DNA from: Crotophaga sulcirostris
Taxonomy: Eukaryota > Chordata > Aves > Cuculiformes > Crotophagidae
Assembly (NCBI GenBank): GCA_013397455.1
Contig: VYZB01000024.1
Coordinates: 3,728,822 to 3,792,821 of the forward strand
DNA length: 64,000 bases
Reading direction: 5' to 3'
The position numbers were made by a program, and so were the translations under genes. The notes under the pieces were generated by a model. That model searched no databases and was not told the origin of the DNA. It saw only the letters and a list, made by a program, of their open reading frames with translations. Below are positions 42,932-56,858 of the stretch, one piece after another; positions within the stretch are counted from its first letter, which is position 1; the number at the start of each line of letters is the position of its first letter.

Positions 42932-45900
42932 AGGAAAAGGGTACATGCCAACGGCTGAACTTCCACTCATTTTCCTTTGGTTTCACTGGCATTAACCACC
43001 TTGGGAAACTCGGGAGACAAAGTGCGATCACAGTCTGCTATTTTTCAGCACCCTTTTGATTATGGGGGGATTTCTGTGGTTTTTTTATAGCAAGTTGCTT
43101 TCAAACCATAGAGTGAAAGAAAGGCTGAAGCTGGCCATGTTGATGAACGCACAGCAGCACTGAGGCCTGGCAGCCCAAGCAGAACCTGCAGACCATAGCT
43201 TCCCTCCATTTCCACAGCCTATATCCACACGCTTCAGTTTCCCAGGAAACGGGAGAGGAAAGGGATGGTTAACACCACATAACAGGCGTGTTCATGTGTC
43301 ACCCACGAATCTCCATTTTGAAAGGCCAATTCCATCCCAAGCAAGGAAAAGGGCCTCTATTACATTATGTTATAGCTTCAGGAGGTCTGATGCTACTGTA
43401 GCCATACCAGTGCTAAGAGGAGAAATATTCAATTCAGTCTTTCATCCATCCCCAGCTGTGGGCAAAGCTGAAGCTGCACAAGAGACACAAGAACCGATGC
43501 TGATGACAGGTGTTACTAGCAGATTCCCCTTCCGGAAAAGGTCAAAATATCACTTTCAATACTGTTCTGAAAATTGTTCCCAGTTATGTTAGCAGTTGAA
43601 GGTGGGCTAAGTAACCTGATGCCAAGTCTGCAAGCCAACAGGTAGCGTGCCTGATGAAAAGCGACCCACAGACACAAGCTGTGGTCAATTCAGGTGATGT
43701 ATTCTGTCTGTCACAGAACTGGGCTTAGGTGATGTGGTTTGTTACTGGAAAGACTTCTTCATTTCACTTTATCTTCTCTCCATAAAGATAAAAAAAGGCC
43801 TGAGATAAAACCAGCTAGGAGCTGGTAGTCATAACATCCCCCCAGTTGCTTGAGGAGGCATTTAATCAAAGCAGACCTGAGTGAAATAATGTTTGTTACT
43901 GCTTTTTTAAAAAAGAGATATTTTGTAACAGACACCAAAACGTCAAAAAAGACAACAGGAAGTACAGAAACTGAAGTGTAGGATCATAACAAAGTCAAGA
44001 CATGTTACAGAACAGACCAGGATAACACAAGGAAAATGTCAGCAGGGATTTTTATTCCTAAAATAAATACTTGAAAGTTTTAGCCAACATACTATGTCTA
44101 TATGTGCACTATAAAGTGTATGAAGAACCAGCCAGCACAGGCAACACAAGGATTGAATTTAAAAATGCTGAATCCCTCCCATTAGCTATCATGTTCAGCA
44201 AAGGGAGACAGAGGGTGCACAGAGAAACGGAAACCAATATTAAGTGAGGGACATAACACACGGGCTGGTCTGCACGCTGGAGCTGTTCATATCCTTAGGC
44301 TCCCTTGCACCTTTATATTCATTTCAGTCCATTTTCTCTAGCAGAGTTCTCTTCTCCTTGTTGACTTATGCTTAATTTACAGTGACATGCATATTCAGTC
44401 TCAATTCCACCCTCAACAACAAACACAAACAGACTCTTCCCAGAAAAATATCACTGTACAACAATGCAAGAAAACAGAATCCATTGGGAATCAAAGAAAA
44501 TTATACTACGTTTCAAATTAACTCTATTGATATATGATACATTGATATAGTGATATATATTTGTCATCCACAAGGTAGAAGGAACAGGTTATCAGATGGT
44601 ATGTGATATCAAAAGATACAAAAGGACAGATAAAGTAGTGAGTGTGCTCCACCCAGTAAAGAACAATAACGACATGGGTGGACAACAGAGGAAAAAAGGC
44701 AGCAAGAAAATCAGAATTAATGCCAATATAGCATTAATCTAATGGCAAAGATAAAATAATTGACCTTCTCACCTTTATGGTAAAGATCACTTTGGCAGCC
44801 ATCATTTAGATGGAGAAGAAAGGTGATGGGGATCAAGGAACGCCTGGAAATTGCTACAAGATTCCAGAAAGTTTATTAGGACAACAGCAAGTCCTAACCA
44901 AAGACAAAGAGATAAACATCTCTCATGCTGCTTCTTCCTCATGGATTAGCCTGAATACAGCTCGTGTGAAGGAGAAAACTGATGGCAGTAAAAATGTCTT
45001 CCCTTACCTCATCATGTTTAAAAACTCCTGATGCTGAGCAGGTAAGATGCTGGGAAGCAGCCCTTCTCCAAGCAGAGAACTTGTGGCAGGGCTGCCTCAC
45101 TGCTGGGCACTTGTGACCTCAGTTTGTTTAACTCTACAAAACACCACCTACAGGCATGTACAGAGATGTTCGATGAAAGGCCTAGCAAGTGATCACAAGC
45201 TCTAGCAGGTCCATGTTGAGATTAACATTACTTTCATTCTTAAACATGACTAAAGAATGCTATGTATTTGCCACCACTAAAAGACCTCAACTCAAGATTG
45301 AAACCTCATGTCTTCTAGAGGTATTCTTTCGTTTCATCACAAGTTATTGAGTCCACCTGTAAGATTCAAACACATGTGGCCCAGTTTATGTAAGAGGTCA
45401 GATTAGATCATCGTAATGTTTCCTTCTGGCTATAAGTATACATATACACTCAAAATGCACGACTCCGAAAGAGATCAAACCAGAGTTTGACCTTACATTC
45501 TTGTTAAATGAGTGACTGGAGAATCGGAAACCAGATAAAGTGCCGTTACTGGCCAAGTTTGATTTCAGACCAGAAATCCACTAATACTGTCTAAGTATCA
45601 TGCTAAAATAACACTCCAGCTTGTATTTTAATACAACTAACTTGCTTACATAGAAGAGAGTCACCCTTCTTCCATATTTAAACTAATACTACCACAAACA
45701 TACACCATAATTCTTCTAACCTAGCAATTCCCCTTGGTCACTCTTCATCACTGCACTCAGCGTCTTAAGTTACAACAGTGTTGTGCACCAACATCTGTCC
45801 AGGGCATGGTCTCCTGTTTCAGCTGCCCCAATAACCATTCCTTTTTAGCCCAACATGCTCCAGCATGTTCTCAGCTCAGCAAAAGCACTGCCATTCCTTC

Positions 45901-48900
45901 TGCATGACCGAATCCAAATAAAAGAACTTGACTGTGATCTGCAATGGAAAGTAAACTATGCAAGATTCAGCATCACAAGGAAGCTTGCAAGCAAGATGTG
46001 GACCAGCACACCAAGCAGGGAACCGGACAACTGCAAGAAAAGCTGGTACAAAATGCTGATCAAAAAGACCTTCTCACCAGATGTCCCTTATGGTAATCTG
46101 AGTACTTCTCCTAGGAAAATATGATCAGATAGCATTGGTTATACCTACCCAAAGGCTTAGGGCAAGAAGGACTGTAAGAGAAGCTAACTACTAAGCAGGT
46201 ACATTCAGTCTCATCAGTCTGAGCACTGGGCAGCCCTCAGACAAAAGCATTTATTTTCTAGAAACAGTTCTAATCCTCAGAGTCATACATAACTACATTT
46301 TGCAAAAGCTTAACCCTACACTAAGCAGTAGTTACTGCACTCCTTTGTCCAGTAATACCCTCCTAAACTAAGAAAAAGAAACTTTACTAACACTAATCAA
46401 TAGTCTTCTCAGATCTTACAGGTTGATTCAGTATGCAGAGCTACAGAATAAACACAACTAAACTACACAGTTGTGCTGAGTCTACTCCACACCATGGCGA
46501 AACAGAACAAAATCTGCTAACACAGAAAATCTCAAGCAAATCTACTCACATCCATCTTCACCCTGTCACAATTAGAAATCTCCAGGCAATTCCCAGTCCG
46601 GCTTCTGCACCATGGTAAGTGGAAGCCTCACTTCCCCCAAGTGCATCAAAGCTAACAGACCTACTTTACTGAGCAATTACCTGCTAGCTTTGATCCTGCT
46701 TTCAAAGTCCCAAAGCAAATGCAGCTGGCTTGTTCATAACATGGTTCTCACACACAATGAGATTCCCAATAAACCATAGTATTTTTGCCCGCAAACTGAC
46801 TGGGGACCAACATACAGTTATCAATTATATACACACAGGAAAATGCTTCTCCAGTTTGTCCAATGCTTCCAAGCAGGTACAGAAAAAAAAAGGTGGTAGT
46901 AGTATATATCTTAAGGACAACTGATACAAGAATTTCCAAGAATAGCTAATTAATGCTACATAAAAAGATATTTAGACTGTGTGCTTTCACAGTTTTCCTA
47001 CTTAAAGACCTGGAAAACAGAAGTACCACAAAACTATCCACCTACTAGGGTAAAAAGAACTAGGCATTGCCATTGCTTAGCTCTATTGCATAACAAAAAG
47101 AAAAAGCATCGTGGTGTGGCCAATACTCCAATACATTCCAAACTTTAAGCGCATATCAGAAGACATGGTTTGGAACAAACTAAACTATTAAGTTTGTGGT
47201 CAGTCTCTGGACTAGGACAAGGATGCAATTGCTGCCATTCTTACAATAAAACATGATGTACTACACTACAGCAAGAAACTGAACCTGAATGTCAACTCTT
47301 TGTGAAAAACAGAAATTTCTCTTTCACTTTTCATGTTGCTATCAGCAAAGGTTCAGCTCTCCAACCACTTTCTTTACCTCTGTCATAAAGTGCTACAGTA
47401 TTCTGATTGCATTGGTCCATCTTCTTACTCACAGTAATATTCCCTATTGTCTCATAGCTCCTCGAGAACACATTTTTACAGTGACGTTCTTCAGGGCTGT
47501 GATCAAAAGATACACAAGCAAATTACTTTGCTATGGGCATTACACTGGGATATGTTAATGTTATGTATATCAGCAAACTAGAGGTCAAAGCACACTTGAA
47601 GAAATGCAATAATTATTCATAAGATATATTAGGATTTATTCAATAAAAAAGTTTATTACCAAATAAGCTATTAATGAGAATGGTCAAATCAAATTTCCAT
47701 CAACTCACGGTATTTTTCAAAAATACTCCACTCCTGCTCACCATAGATGGATGGGATGATAGATGCTAACATTTTTACTTTGTTCTGCCTTTTGCTTCCT
47801 TACACCTTTCAGAAATGACGGTATATCTAAGCATTACGAATGTCTACCCGTTAAAACATATTTGGCGGCTATAGACTTCCCCCTTTGATTCTCCCAGGGC
47901 TTGTTCTGTTACAACAGTGCTACTGTACAACCACTGCACTGACCTTAAGCTCAAGACGTCAGATTCATCTTCCAAAACCAAGTCATCCCAGTGCTAGCAA
48001 TTCAACTTCTAGAGCTGAACTTCACGTTTACATCTAGCAAGAATCGTGTCACCCAAAGAAGCAAAAGACAGGAAAATTCTCCAGAGTAACAGTAAGATCA
48101 AAAGTAGTTTCTGGAGGAAGTAGAAGATTATATACCTGTTACCATTCAAAAGGTGTCAGGGAGAAGTGGCAGACTACTAGGGCAGGACAAATTTCATCTG
48201 GCACCCAATGTTATTAGCATTAAATATGTACTTGTACCAGGATTAAGGAATGGGTAACCCACAATTAAGACAAAAGACCTTTTAACACCATCGTTCTCAC
48301 AAGGTGGCACCTTAAAGAAGCTGTGCAGCGTACCAGTGAGTTCTGGGAGAGCCACTGCTGAATGCAACATATAAGAGACTCTCCAAGGTTCCCATGCTTA
48401 TGATGCTCAAGGTTTCCAATAGCCCACAGCTCAGAGCTCAGTGGAGACAATCACGGCTGCTTTCACCTGGCTCCTAGCTCCAGCCCCCAACACCCAAATG
48501 CTCCCTCTGCCCCGGGGTGGCACAAAGCAGCTTTTACAGCCTAAATGATCTTCTACCAAGGTGAGTCACAAACAAAAGACTCAAAACAATAGATATGATG
48601 CTGCACCACCAGACAACTTATTGAGAGCCCCGCGCCGTGCCTGACACTATGCATGCAATGCACACAATGACCTAAAAAGAAGTGCCCCATGCTTTATCTG
48701 ACACCTTCATGAATTACAGAACCAAGACAGAAAACAATGGCAAGAACAGACACCCTGAACAGTATTACAAAAGGTTTCTCTGTGATTTCCTCTCCTGAAT
48801 GTCAATGCAATGCAAGTTACACTGTGACACAAGGTCCCAGTGAGTGAGCAGGATTGCTTGCAGCAGTAAATAAAAACCTGCTGTCCTTTGAAGAAAGCAA

Positions 48901-51900
48901 ACCTGGAGCAGTGCCACACAGGGGTATTGTAGCAGAATGATCTGCTCCTAGGTACCTACTAATTCTGTGATAAGGAAAAAAAAAAACATTATATGGATAT
49001 GCAATCAGTGCCAATAAACTTGTGGAAAGGTCTGTCTCAAGTTGTTGCTAGAGTAACTGTTGTTATTTGTGACTTCACGCTTGTGAATGAGCAAGTAAAA
49101 GAAATGCGCTGGAAAAAAGTTCCTATACATTACATGTCTTGACTAATAATTGCATGACAGGAATTATGTAGGAATAACTGACAGGTAAGTGTATTTTGTT
49201 TCTATGTTGTGTTTTCTTCTTTGAACACAGACATTCACTTTTCAAGATCCTATTTATAATCAAATCCTTCTATTCAACTCTATTCAAAATGCTACACCTC
49301 AGCAGTTCAGAGAACTGGGAAGGGTGTGGGAGTGGGCATGAATCCCTATGTGTGCATGGATCCAATTCTACTATCTCAAAAAGAACAAAAGACAACCGCA
49401 CAATGGAAACAGCATCACACACACAAAGCAAACTTATTAAGGCCTATAGATGATGAGGTTCATAGTCTTTCAGTCAGGAATCCTTCTTCATAGCTAAGAA
49501 AAGTAACAGCAGCATTCCAACACTGGCCAAACAGTAACACCGTGCTACCTGAAACAATAAGGAAAAAAAAACCCAACATAGGTTCTTTTTTTCTTTTCTT
49601 TTTTTGTCTATACAGCGCTCAGCTCAGTGGAGTATTGGGTCATGGGGAGCGTGCTCTGTGACAGCTGAAAGAGTCACAGTAGCTATCCACCTTTCCCACA
49701 TAAACATGCTAGTCAACCTTTGGCTACAGAAAACCTGGACTTTAAAATGACAAAATCTCCCTCAAAGATTTTTACCTGTAATCTCAAAATATATATGCCA
49801 AAATATGAGTTCGCAAACATGCACTCTTTTTGCCTGCAAGGAATGGTGTCACTCTTTGTCCAACTCCCATCATATGGGTTTCAGTCTTAAATTATTATAT
49901 CATCTCCCTGAATATAGGGCAATTACAAAATAAAGGCAGTTTAACTTTTTCTTTTACAATTTGTATTTTCAACACGAACAATAAATAAATGCTTGGTGCT
50001 TAAATATTAGCAGATTACACGGTCACCAGAGGCCACTGTGGGTGTTTTACCTTCATTCTGGTTAAGGACCAGAAAGTTGAAGCTATCGAAGAGGGTACCT
50101 GGAAATAATTTGCAGTTTCATGTGGGATTATCAAATAATCCAGTGAAGACCTAAATCGTTTATGTAAGGCAGTGACTGTAATAGTAAAGGTTTATCTGCC
50201 ACTGACTTGCTGCAACTCAGTCAAAATTGTTCAGTGTTCACCACAGCTCTCCATAATTTGCAAAAGTTGTCAGATATCTTACAACAATAATCAAAAAATT
50301 CTCATCTCCTTAAGAAACCGCAGAAACATTCCCAGCATTTTAATACATTTTAATTAGAAACTATACTGATTTTAGCTTGAATAATTATCACTTCTTATCT
50401 GTGAGCCTATTTTATTGTACATTTGCATAAAGCAATAACTATTTCATTAAATTCACTTCTGCTGCGTACCCCTCAGAAGTTTTATGAGATCATTTGGTTG
50501 CAGAGGAAATGATGATGTCAAACTAAGCATTCTGATTTAAAGACAGGAATTTTTTAAAAAAAATGTTAAAATTACTTTCAGGTAGGCATGTTTAGCAGAG
50601 AGGAAAGAGAATTACATCATTTTTATTTGCCAAGAAAAGGATTTCAATTTTCTTTTGGGGCACCACAGTTAAACTAAAACCTAAAATTCTAGATTAACCA
50701 GGCATGAAGCAGAGTTTAGGATACAAGAGAAATGCTTGCATTATTCTCTCAATGTCTCATTAACCAAGAGTTATTTCATTTCACTCCTTGGTTACTTGGG
50801 TAGATGTTCAGCACACTGACATCACCCAGCACATTTGGAGAACTGTGTGTACCATCCCACTGTATGCTACTGGTACCAGCTGATAAAGCAGTTCCCTTTT
50901 GTCACCAACTGTCAAAAATGTAGTAAAACTCCAAAAACTTTTTTCTGACCAGTTGATCCAGCCCTTTGAAATGCAAGAAAACTAATGCTTTGCCTGATGA
51001 AAATGATGGGTGATGAATCAGTGGTTACTCCTCACAGCTTTCACAACCTGTGCCAGTCCAAGAAGTCTTCAAACAGTGGCCAGAAGAGCCAGGAGCCACA
51101 CAAGTTTTCACTATCTATCAATTTGTTTAATCAAACTGTAGGTCACACACAACACAGAAGTACCCTTAGGCTTTCAAAGCTACAAAAGAATTGTGGACAC
51201 ATATTCTGTATAAAACTTTATAAAAACGCTGGACGAAACCAGCATATTTGACACAGTCTTTTTATGCACCCTTTGCCAAATTTCTTCCACCATTTTGAGG
51301 AGTTCAGTCTCTTTCCCTCCTTCCCTCCTCATCCATCCACAAGAAAAAAAAGGAAAAAGCTGATTTACTATCCGTAACTTGTCAGTGGCAAACAGAATAA
51401 GGAAATATAAAGTTCTATTTTAATTGTACAGTATTTGGCTTGAAAGTTTACACACTTGAGAATTACATGTTCTGGTTTGGGCTACTCTCATAACTGAGAT
51501 ACTGAACCTATATGTTACATGTAATGGAACATAAAAGCAAACTGCAAGAGATTCACAATCACTATCATTTTCTTTACTGTGAGAAGCCCAAAACTTTTGT
51601 CATACAACATTCACAATGCAGAAAAGACTGAATCCACTGCTTAACACCAGTCAGTCTTGAAAGAAAAGATGCAGTCCAAGTAACTGATTTAGGCATGCGA
51701 ACAGAGTAAAAGCAATTGTACAAAGTTTGTTGTTGCCATGTTTTTCTTCTTTTTGAACAGCATCAACATGGGACTAATTCATGATCTTTACAAAGTAGTT
51801 TCCAGTTAGACTGACACACAATGGCAAGCAGCGTTAGACAGGTGAAGTGACAGGAAGGAGGAAGGCTGACTTGATGTCAGTGACAAAAACTATTTTAATG

Positions 51901-54388
51901 GAAATGTGAAATTATTCAAAAATTTCTTCCCCTAAACACGTGAAGATTTCTCTAGTCAGATTCAGACTGCACAATGGGCTGAGAGCAGGAATCAGTCAGA
52001 CACAGTATTTTTACATACTGTGTTTTTTCTAATGGCTTTTCATACTCAGTGCCTCACTTAAAGGTTCCTTCTGCCAAAGATCTGTTAAATCAGTGATGTT
52101 CCATCAAACAGTAGTTGTCAAACACGATAAAGACCTACAATAATAAAATACGTGACCAAGAGGTTTTAGTAGTTGAGGATCCAGGGAAGAGTGGAAATAA
52201 GTCATATTTCCAAAGCAAAGAAAGATGATGATAACAATAATGAGCAGCCTGCTGTTTGTTCAGTAATACTAATTTTCAGACCTCTATTCTTCTATCCTAA
52301 AATCACACCTATGTATCAGGTCATCCAACAGATGAATGTGACAAGAAAGTCACATAACAAAGGACAGATGATAATGCTTGACTGCTAGTGCAGAACATAA
52401 CTTTCAATTAAGTCCTTTAAGTAGGGAGCCTCCCACCCTGGTACTGAGACAGGACAACACCCTAATCTCTCTTCTGCACCGTAACATCACCAATCAGATC
52501 AGAGACCTGACTAAGAAGCTGTAGTGGGCACCTGGCATAAAAGACCTGCAGAAAGAACACAAAGCAACACCACAAACATACAAAAGCCAGAGGAACCATT
52601 AAGGCAAGAGATCTAATTTCTCAGTGTAAGAAACCATGTGTGCACATGTTTGAACACAGACCTGCAAATAGGAGTTACAGAATCTGTGCGGGACATCATC
52701 CCACTGATGGCCTTTTATGTTTTGGAGATGTTATCAGCATTTTGATTAACACTATCAATCTTTGATGAAAGATGTAGTCAGATGCTGCTCAAGCTACTCC
52801 AACACTGAATAATTTCCTCTAATTTATTCCTTAAAAAAACTACTCTAATTTACTGCTTTACTTAGATGAAGTGCACACATTTGCTAACTTCCCAGAATTA
52901 AATATCTATTGACTAAGGCAAAAACCCAAAATCTTGAACAAATGATGGTTCTATAGATGGAGAGATTCCAGGCAAGTTGGGATAAGAAATAGCAACTTAA
53001 ATATGAAAACAATTAGATGTTCTTCCTCCTACTGGTTGGATGATTGGCATTTGACTCGGGATCATCCTTCTGAAAGCATCCTCCCCTGTTGACTAAGTGC
53101 ACTCTTAGGCAGTATGCAAACACTATCAGGAAGAAGGTAGAAAATGTGTGCCCTTCTATGACTCCATATTCTGAAACCTACAGACTTTTTTCCCAGTACA
53201 CAACATCAGAAAGAAAAACAAAGAACAGTGAGCACTACTTGTTCTCTCATCATCTCCTTGCAAATCCAACACTAAAAAAAGATTCCAACCTGCCAAGGAA
53301 ACTTCTTTGAACCTTCTATTTCCTGATAAATTTAAACTTATTCTCTCAGATAGAAATGAAGCTTGGCTCTAGAAAAGAATATTTTTAAATCTTCAGTGAA
53401 CAAAGAAGAGCTAGTATTCACCTACAGAAACTGAAATAAGTGAAAAGATAAATACAAAATTGTGCACGAAGCTGGAAAAATCTGTGGTCAACGACATTTT
53501 ACACCACAATCTGAATTCCAGTAAATCAACTTCAATTACGAAGGCAGTATCAACAAAATTACAGTGTCACTTGCAAAGAGAGAGAAAGAATAATCTCTAT
53601 TTGGGAAATAACAAATGGAATTTCCATAGATCAAATCACTGTTCTCATCCTTTTCCTAAAGTTTTAAGAAAAATTTGTTCAGCTATATCAGAAAAAATCA
53701 GACTTTGATCCTCTGCATTTCCTTCTCTGTGTTGTTCCACAACTGTGCAGAAATATTATGTTTTAAATTTGCTCAACAGCTGTTTAGTTCAACAGCCAGG
53801 ATTTTAAAACTGCAGAACACTGATTACACAAAGGCATCTGAAGGAGCAGGGAAAAAAAGTCTGCTTCTATCTATTTATGAGGTTGGCTAATAACTATGGT
53901 CGCAAGAGTCACACAACACCTTCTTCCATATTCAAGCTTTGGAATTAAGGTTGCTCTTTGCAATTCTTCAATTGCTCTAATCATTAAGGACATGAAAATC
54001 ACAGTTGTAAAAAGCATATATATGAATGCCCTGATAGGTCCCCATAATTGCAAAAATAGCCTTCAAAAGCCTTGAAATTTTTACACTGATGAGATTTTTT
54101 TAAAAAAAACAGACATAGAGTTTAAGGGTACATTATCTTCACATGGGATTCACTTACCATGGACCTGAAGATTGAAAAAAAATTAAAGACTACATGCTAA
54201 TACCCTTCAAGTAAAACTATTTTCTTATAGTTTTTCTTTACTTTAAAACAGGTCAGTTTCTAGAAGACTCCTCTTCAATTTACCACACATCATTAACCAT
54301 TTATCTCGCTGATCAGCCTATTTTGCTGTCAGACATTCCTTTCCCAAACACCTGAGAGAGGTGCTGGAGCAGAATATCCTTCATCTGC

Positions 54389-54417
54389 TTTCTGTGAAGC
54401 ACTGCACTTCACAGAAA
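54389..54417. other. 11-bp perfect hairpin with 7-nt loop
   Basis: The left arm TTTCTGTGAAG and right arm CTTCACAGAAA are exact reverse complements around the loop CACTGCA. The flanks can extend the stem only with bulges (a short ATC/GAT pairing), so it falls short of a clear microRNA precursor. It lies in intron 1. Confidence 0.75.
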
Positions 54418-56527
54418 AGGTGATCCTACACATCTGAATCAAGACACATCTGTGTGTTTCTCTCCACATTATATCAAATTAAATTAATCCTGCAATATGC
54501 AATAAGATACAGTGTTAACATCATTTTTTCACTATTTGCACCTATTTTCAAAGAAAGAGAACTACTAGTAATTTAAACAGCACTAATATGGCTGGGAAGT
54601 CTTCACCTGTCATAAGGACAATTGGCAGAGCAAAAATGAACAATTTCAAAAAACAAAATCAACACTAAACAGTTTGCAAGAGTAGTTTGATTTTTTATTT
54701 CTGTTTCCATAGAACATTCACATCAAAGTTTTCCTTTTAAAAATGTTCCTATCGGTACAGTTCCTGGGCTATATAGAGAAAATGGGACAAAAGACTTTCA
54801 AAGACCTTAGTTTAAATATTGGAAAGGAAAATGGTGATAGTTTTCTTGCTGCTTCAGTTCCATTTTTTTGCTTTCCCGCTTCTGAACATTTAAACTGACT
54901 GTTGCCCACTGGCATTCAAATAACTTGTGAGTACAGTAGTTGACCAACTAGTTCTATGACAATCTCATCATTTTGCCTAAGCAAAACTTACAGTTAAATC
55001 CCCATGGCTATGTTCTTGTACCGTGCCTCTTACATTTAGGGAAAAAGCTGTAGCACCTCTGTGGTTATCCCATCATAAGCCAAGCATGAAGGGTTGTCAA
55101 TGAACGAACTGCCTGATCCACAGAAAACAGCACAGACCTAATTTTGGTTAAAAACCAATTCCTTATTATTTCTCTCCAGAGCAGTGGAAATTGCAAAACT
55201 ATCTATAAATGCAAGGCATTAAGTAGTCCTAAGGTGGTCATACAAGATACCCCTTCACAGGTATCCAGCTTAATGTATTTCTGTGCTCAGTGCTAAACTA
55301 GAGCTTGCCATCCACATAACTCCTTGTGCTGCTTTGCTGTGAACCATATCAGGGAATCAAGCTGATTTAAATCAAACAAAACCAATTTATATATATAAAA
55401 TAAAAAGCTGTGCTACTTTTTGCTAAATCAGTTAACCACTCCAATTCACGACAGGAACATTACTCTAGTATTACTACTAAACAGTTAGTATTATCCAAGT
55501 CTTCATGGTTTTTAAAAATGCAGTGACCTGGTGGTTAGGAAAGAAACAGGTACCTCTAACATGCCAATCCAACCAAGAGAATAGAAACATGAGTTCAGCC
55601 CTGCCATCAGAGCAGAGAGACAATCAGTCCAGTATCAGGAAAGCAAAAGAGGCAAAGAACCAATCCCAGAGGTCTCATCCCGTCTAGCCTAGGACTCCAA
55701 ATAAGAACCAGAAACCTCAGATATAAATGATTTTTAAAAGGTTTGGCTGCCTGGGCACAAGTCTGCCAATCTCAATGCACTCTCTACAAATAAAACATGT
55801 TTGTGTATTTGCAAACTCCACTTTGCTTGGCCTCTGAGGGTCAGATCCTTTAGCACGCTCCACTACCTCAGTCACAGCATGATGCAAAAACCAATCCAAC
55901 TACGAGCAGAAAGGCACATGCAATTTAAGTTTTTAGGAATCCAGAAGTTCCACCAAGGTGCACATCCAGCACCACCACTGCCCTGGCTGAACATGTACAG
56001 ACATTTTAGACACACTGACAAGGTCTCCCTGCTCCACCCCAGCACCGATGCATGCAATGAACACATTTAATATGCATTGGCAGAGCTGTACAAAGCACCA
56101 AGCACAGCAACCATCCAAAACCATTGCATGTGAAGGCATCACTCATGCAAAATGCATAACTCAGTTGGCAACAGAGAATCCAAATCTCCCCCCTCGCAGC
56201 TGTGTGCCCTAATTGCTAGCAACTGAACTGGGTTCTGGCTCACTCCCCTGACCCTCCACTCTTTGTATTGCTCACTAGTGTCCCCGCCTGAAGCGGTGAT
56301 GCAAGCCTTGCTGTTTGAAGATTCTCCAGGGACTTCCCAATCTTTTCATTTCCCACTGGCTCAGATGCCCCCTAGTCAGCACACTGGTTGTTGTTATCCT
56401 GTTCCTGGACACCTCAGATAGGTTCTCTAATTCTACTTCTAAAGCCAAGCAGCTAAAAGTTAGGTATGGAGATGTTGATCTAGAGGACACCATTCTTAGC
56501 CTAAATTCCAGGCTCTGGTTTCCACAC

Positions 56528-56858
56528 AGATTCACAGAATAGTTTAGATTGGAAAAGACCTTTAAGATATTCAAGTCCAACTGCTACCCTAACACTGCCA
56601 AGTCCACCACTAAGCCATGTCACTTAGCACCACATCTACACATTTTTTAAATACCTCCAGAGATGGTGACTCCACCTCTTCCCTGGGCAGCTGTTCCAAT
56701 GCTTGACAACCCTTTCAGTGAAGAACTTTTCCTAATATCCAAGGTGTCCCCTCAGCCTCCTTTTCTCCAGACTAAACGACCCCAGTTCCCTCTGCCACTT
56801 TTCATAAGACCTGTGCTCCAGACCCTTCACCAGTTGCACCACATCTCTGGACCTTCCA
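56528..56858 (-). repeat. CR1 LINE fragment (3' end, reverse)
   Basis: On the plus strand this reads as the complement of a CR1 3' end. The tail ttcacagaatagtttagatt comes first, then gaaaagacctttaagat, acctccagagatggtgactc, ccctttcagtgaagaa and the ctccagacccttcaccagtt segment. About 330 bp, moderately decayed and 5' truncated. Sense to SLC25A13, in intron 1. Plus-strand open frames across it are not genes. Confidence 0.9.

Noticed and set aside
48470..48640. Locally GC-richer stretch considered as the SLC25A13 promoter or exon 1
   Set aside because: No CpG clustering and no ATG-Gly/Ala-rich start codon context followed by a donor on the minus strand.
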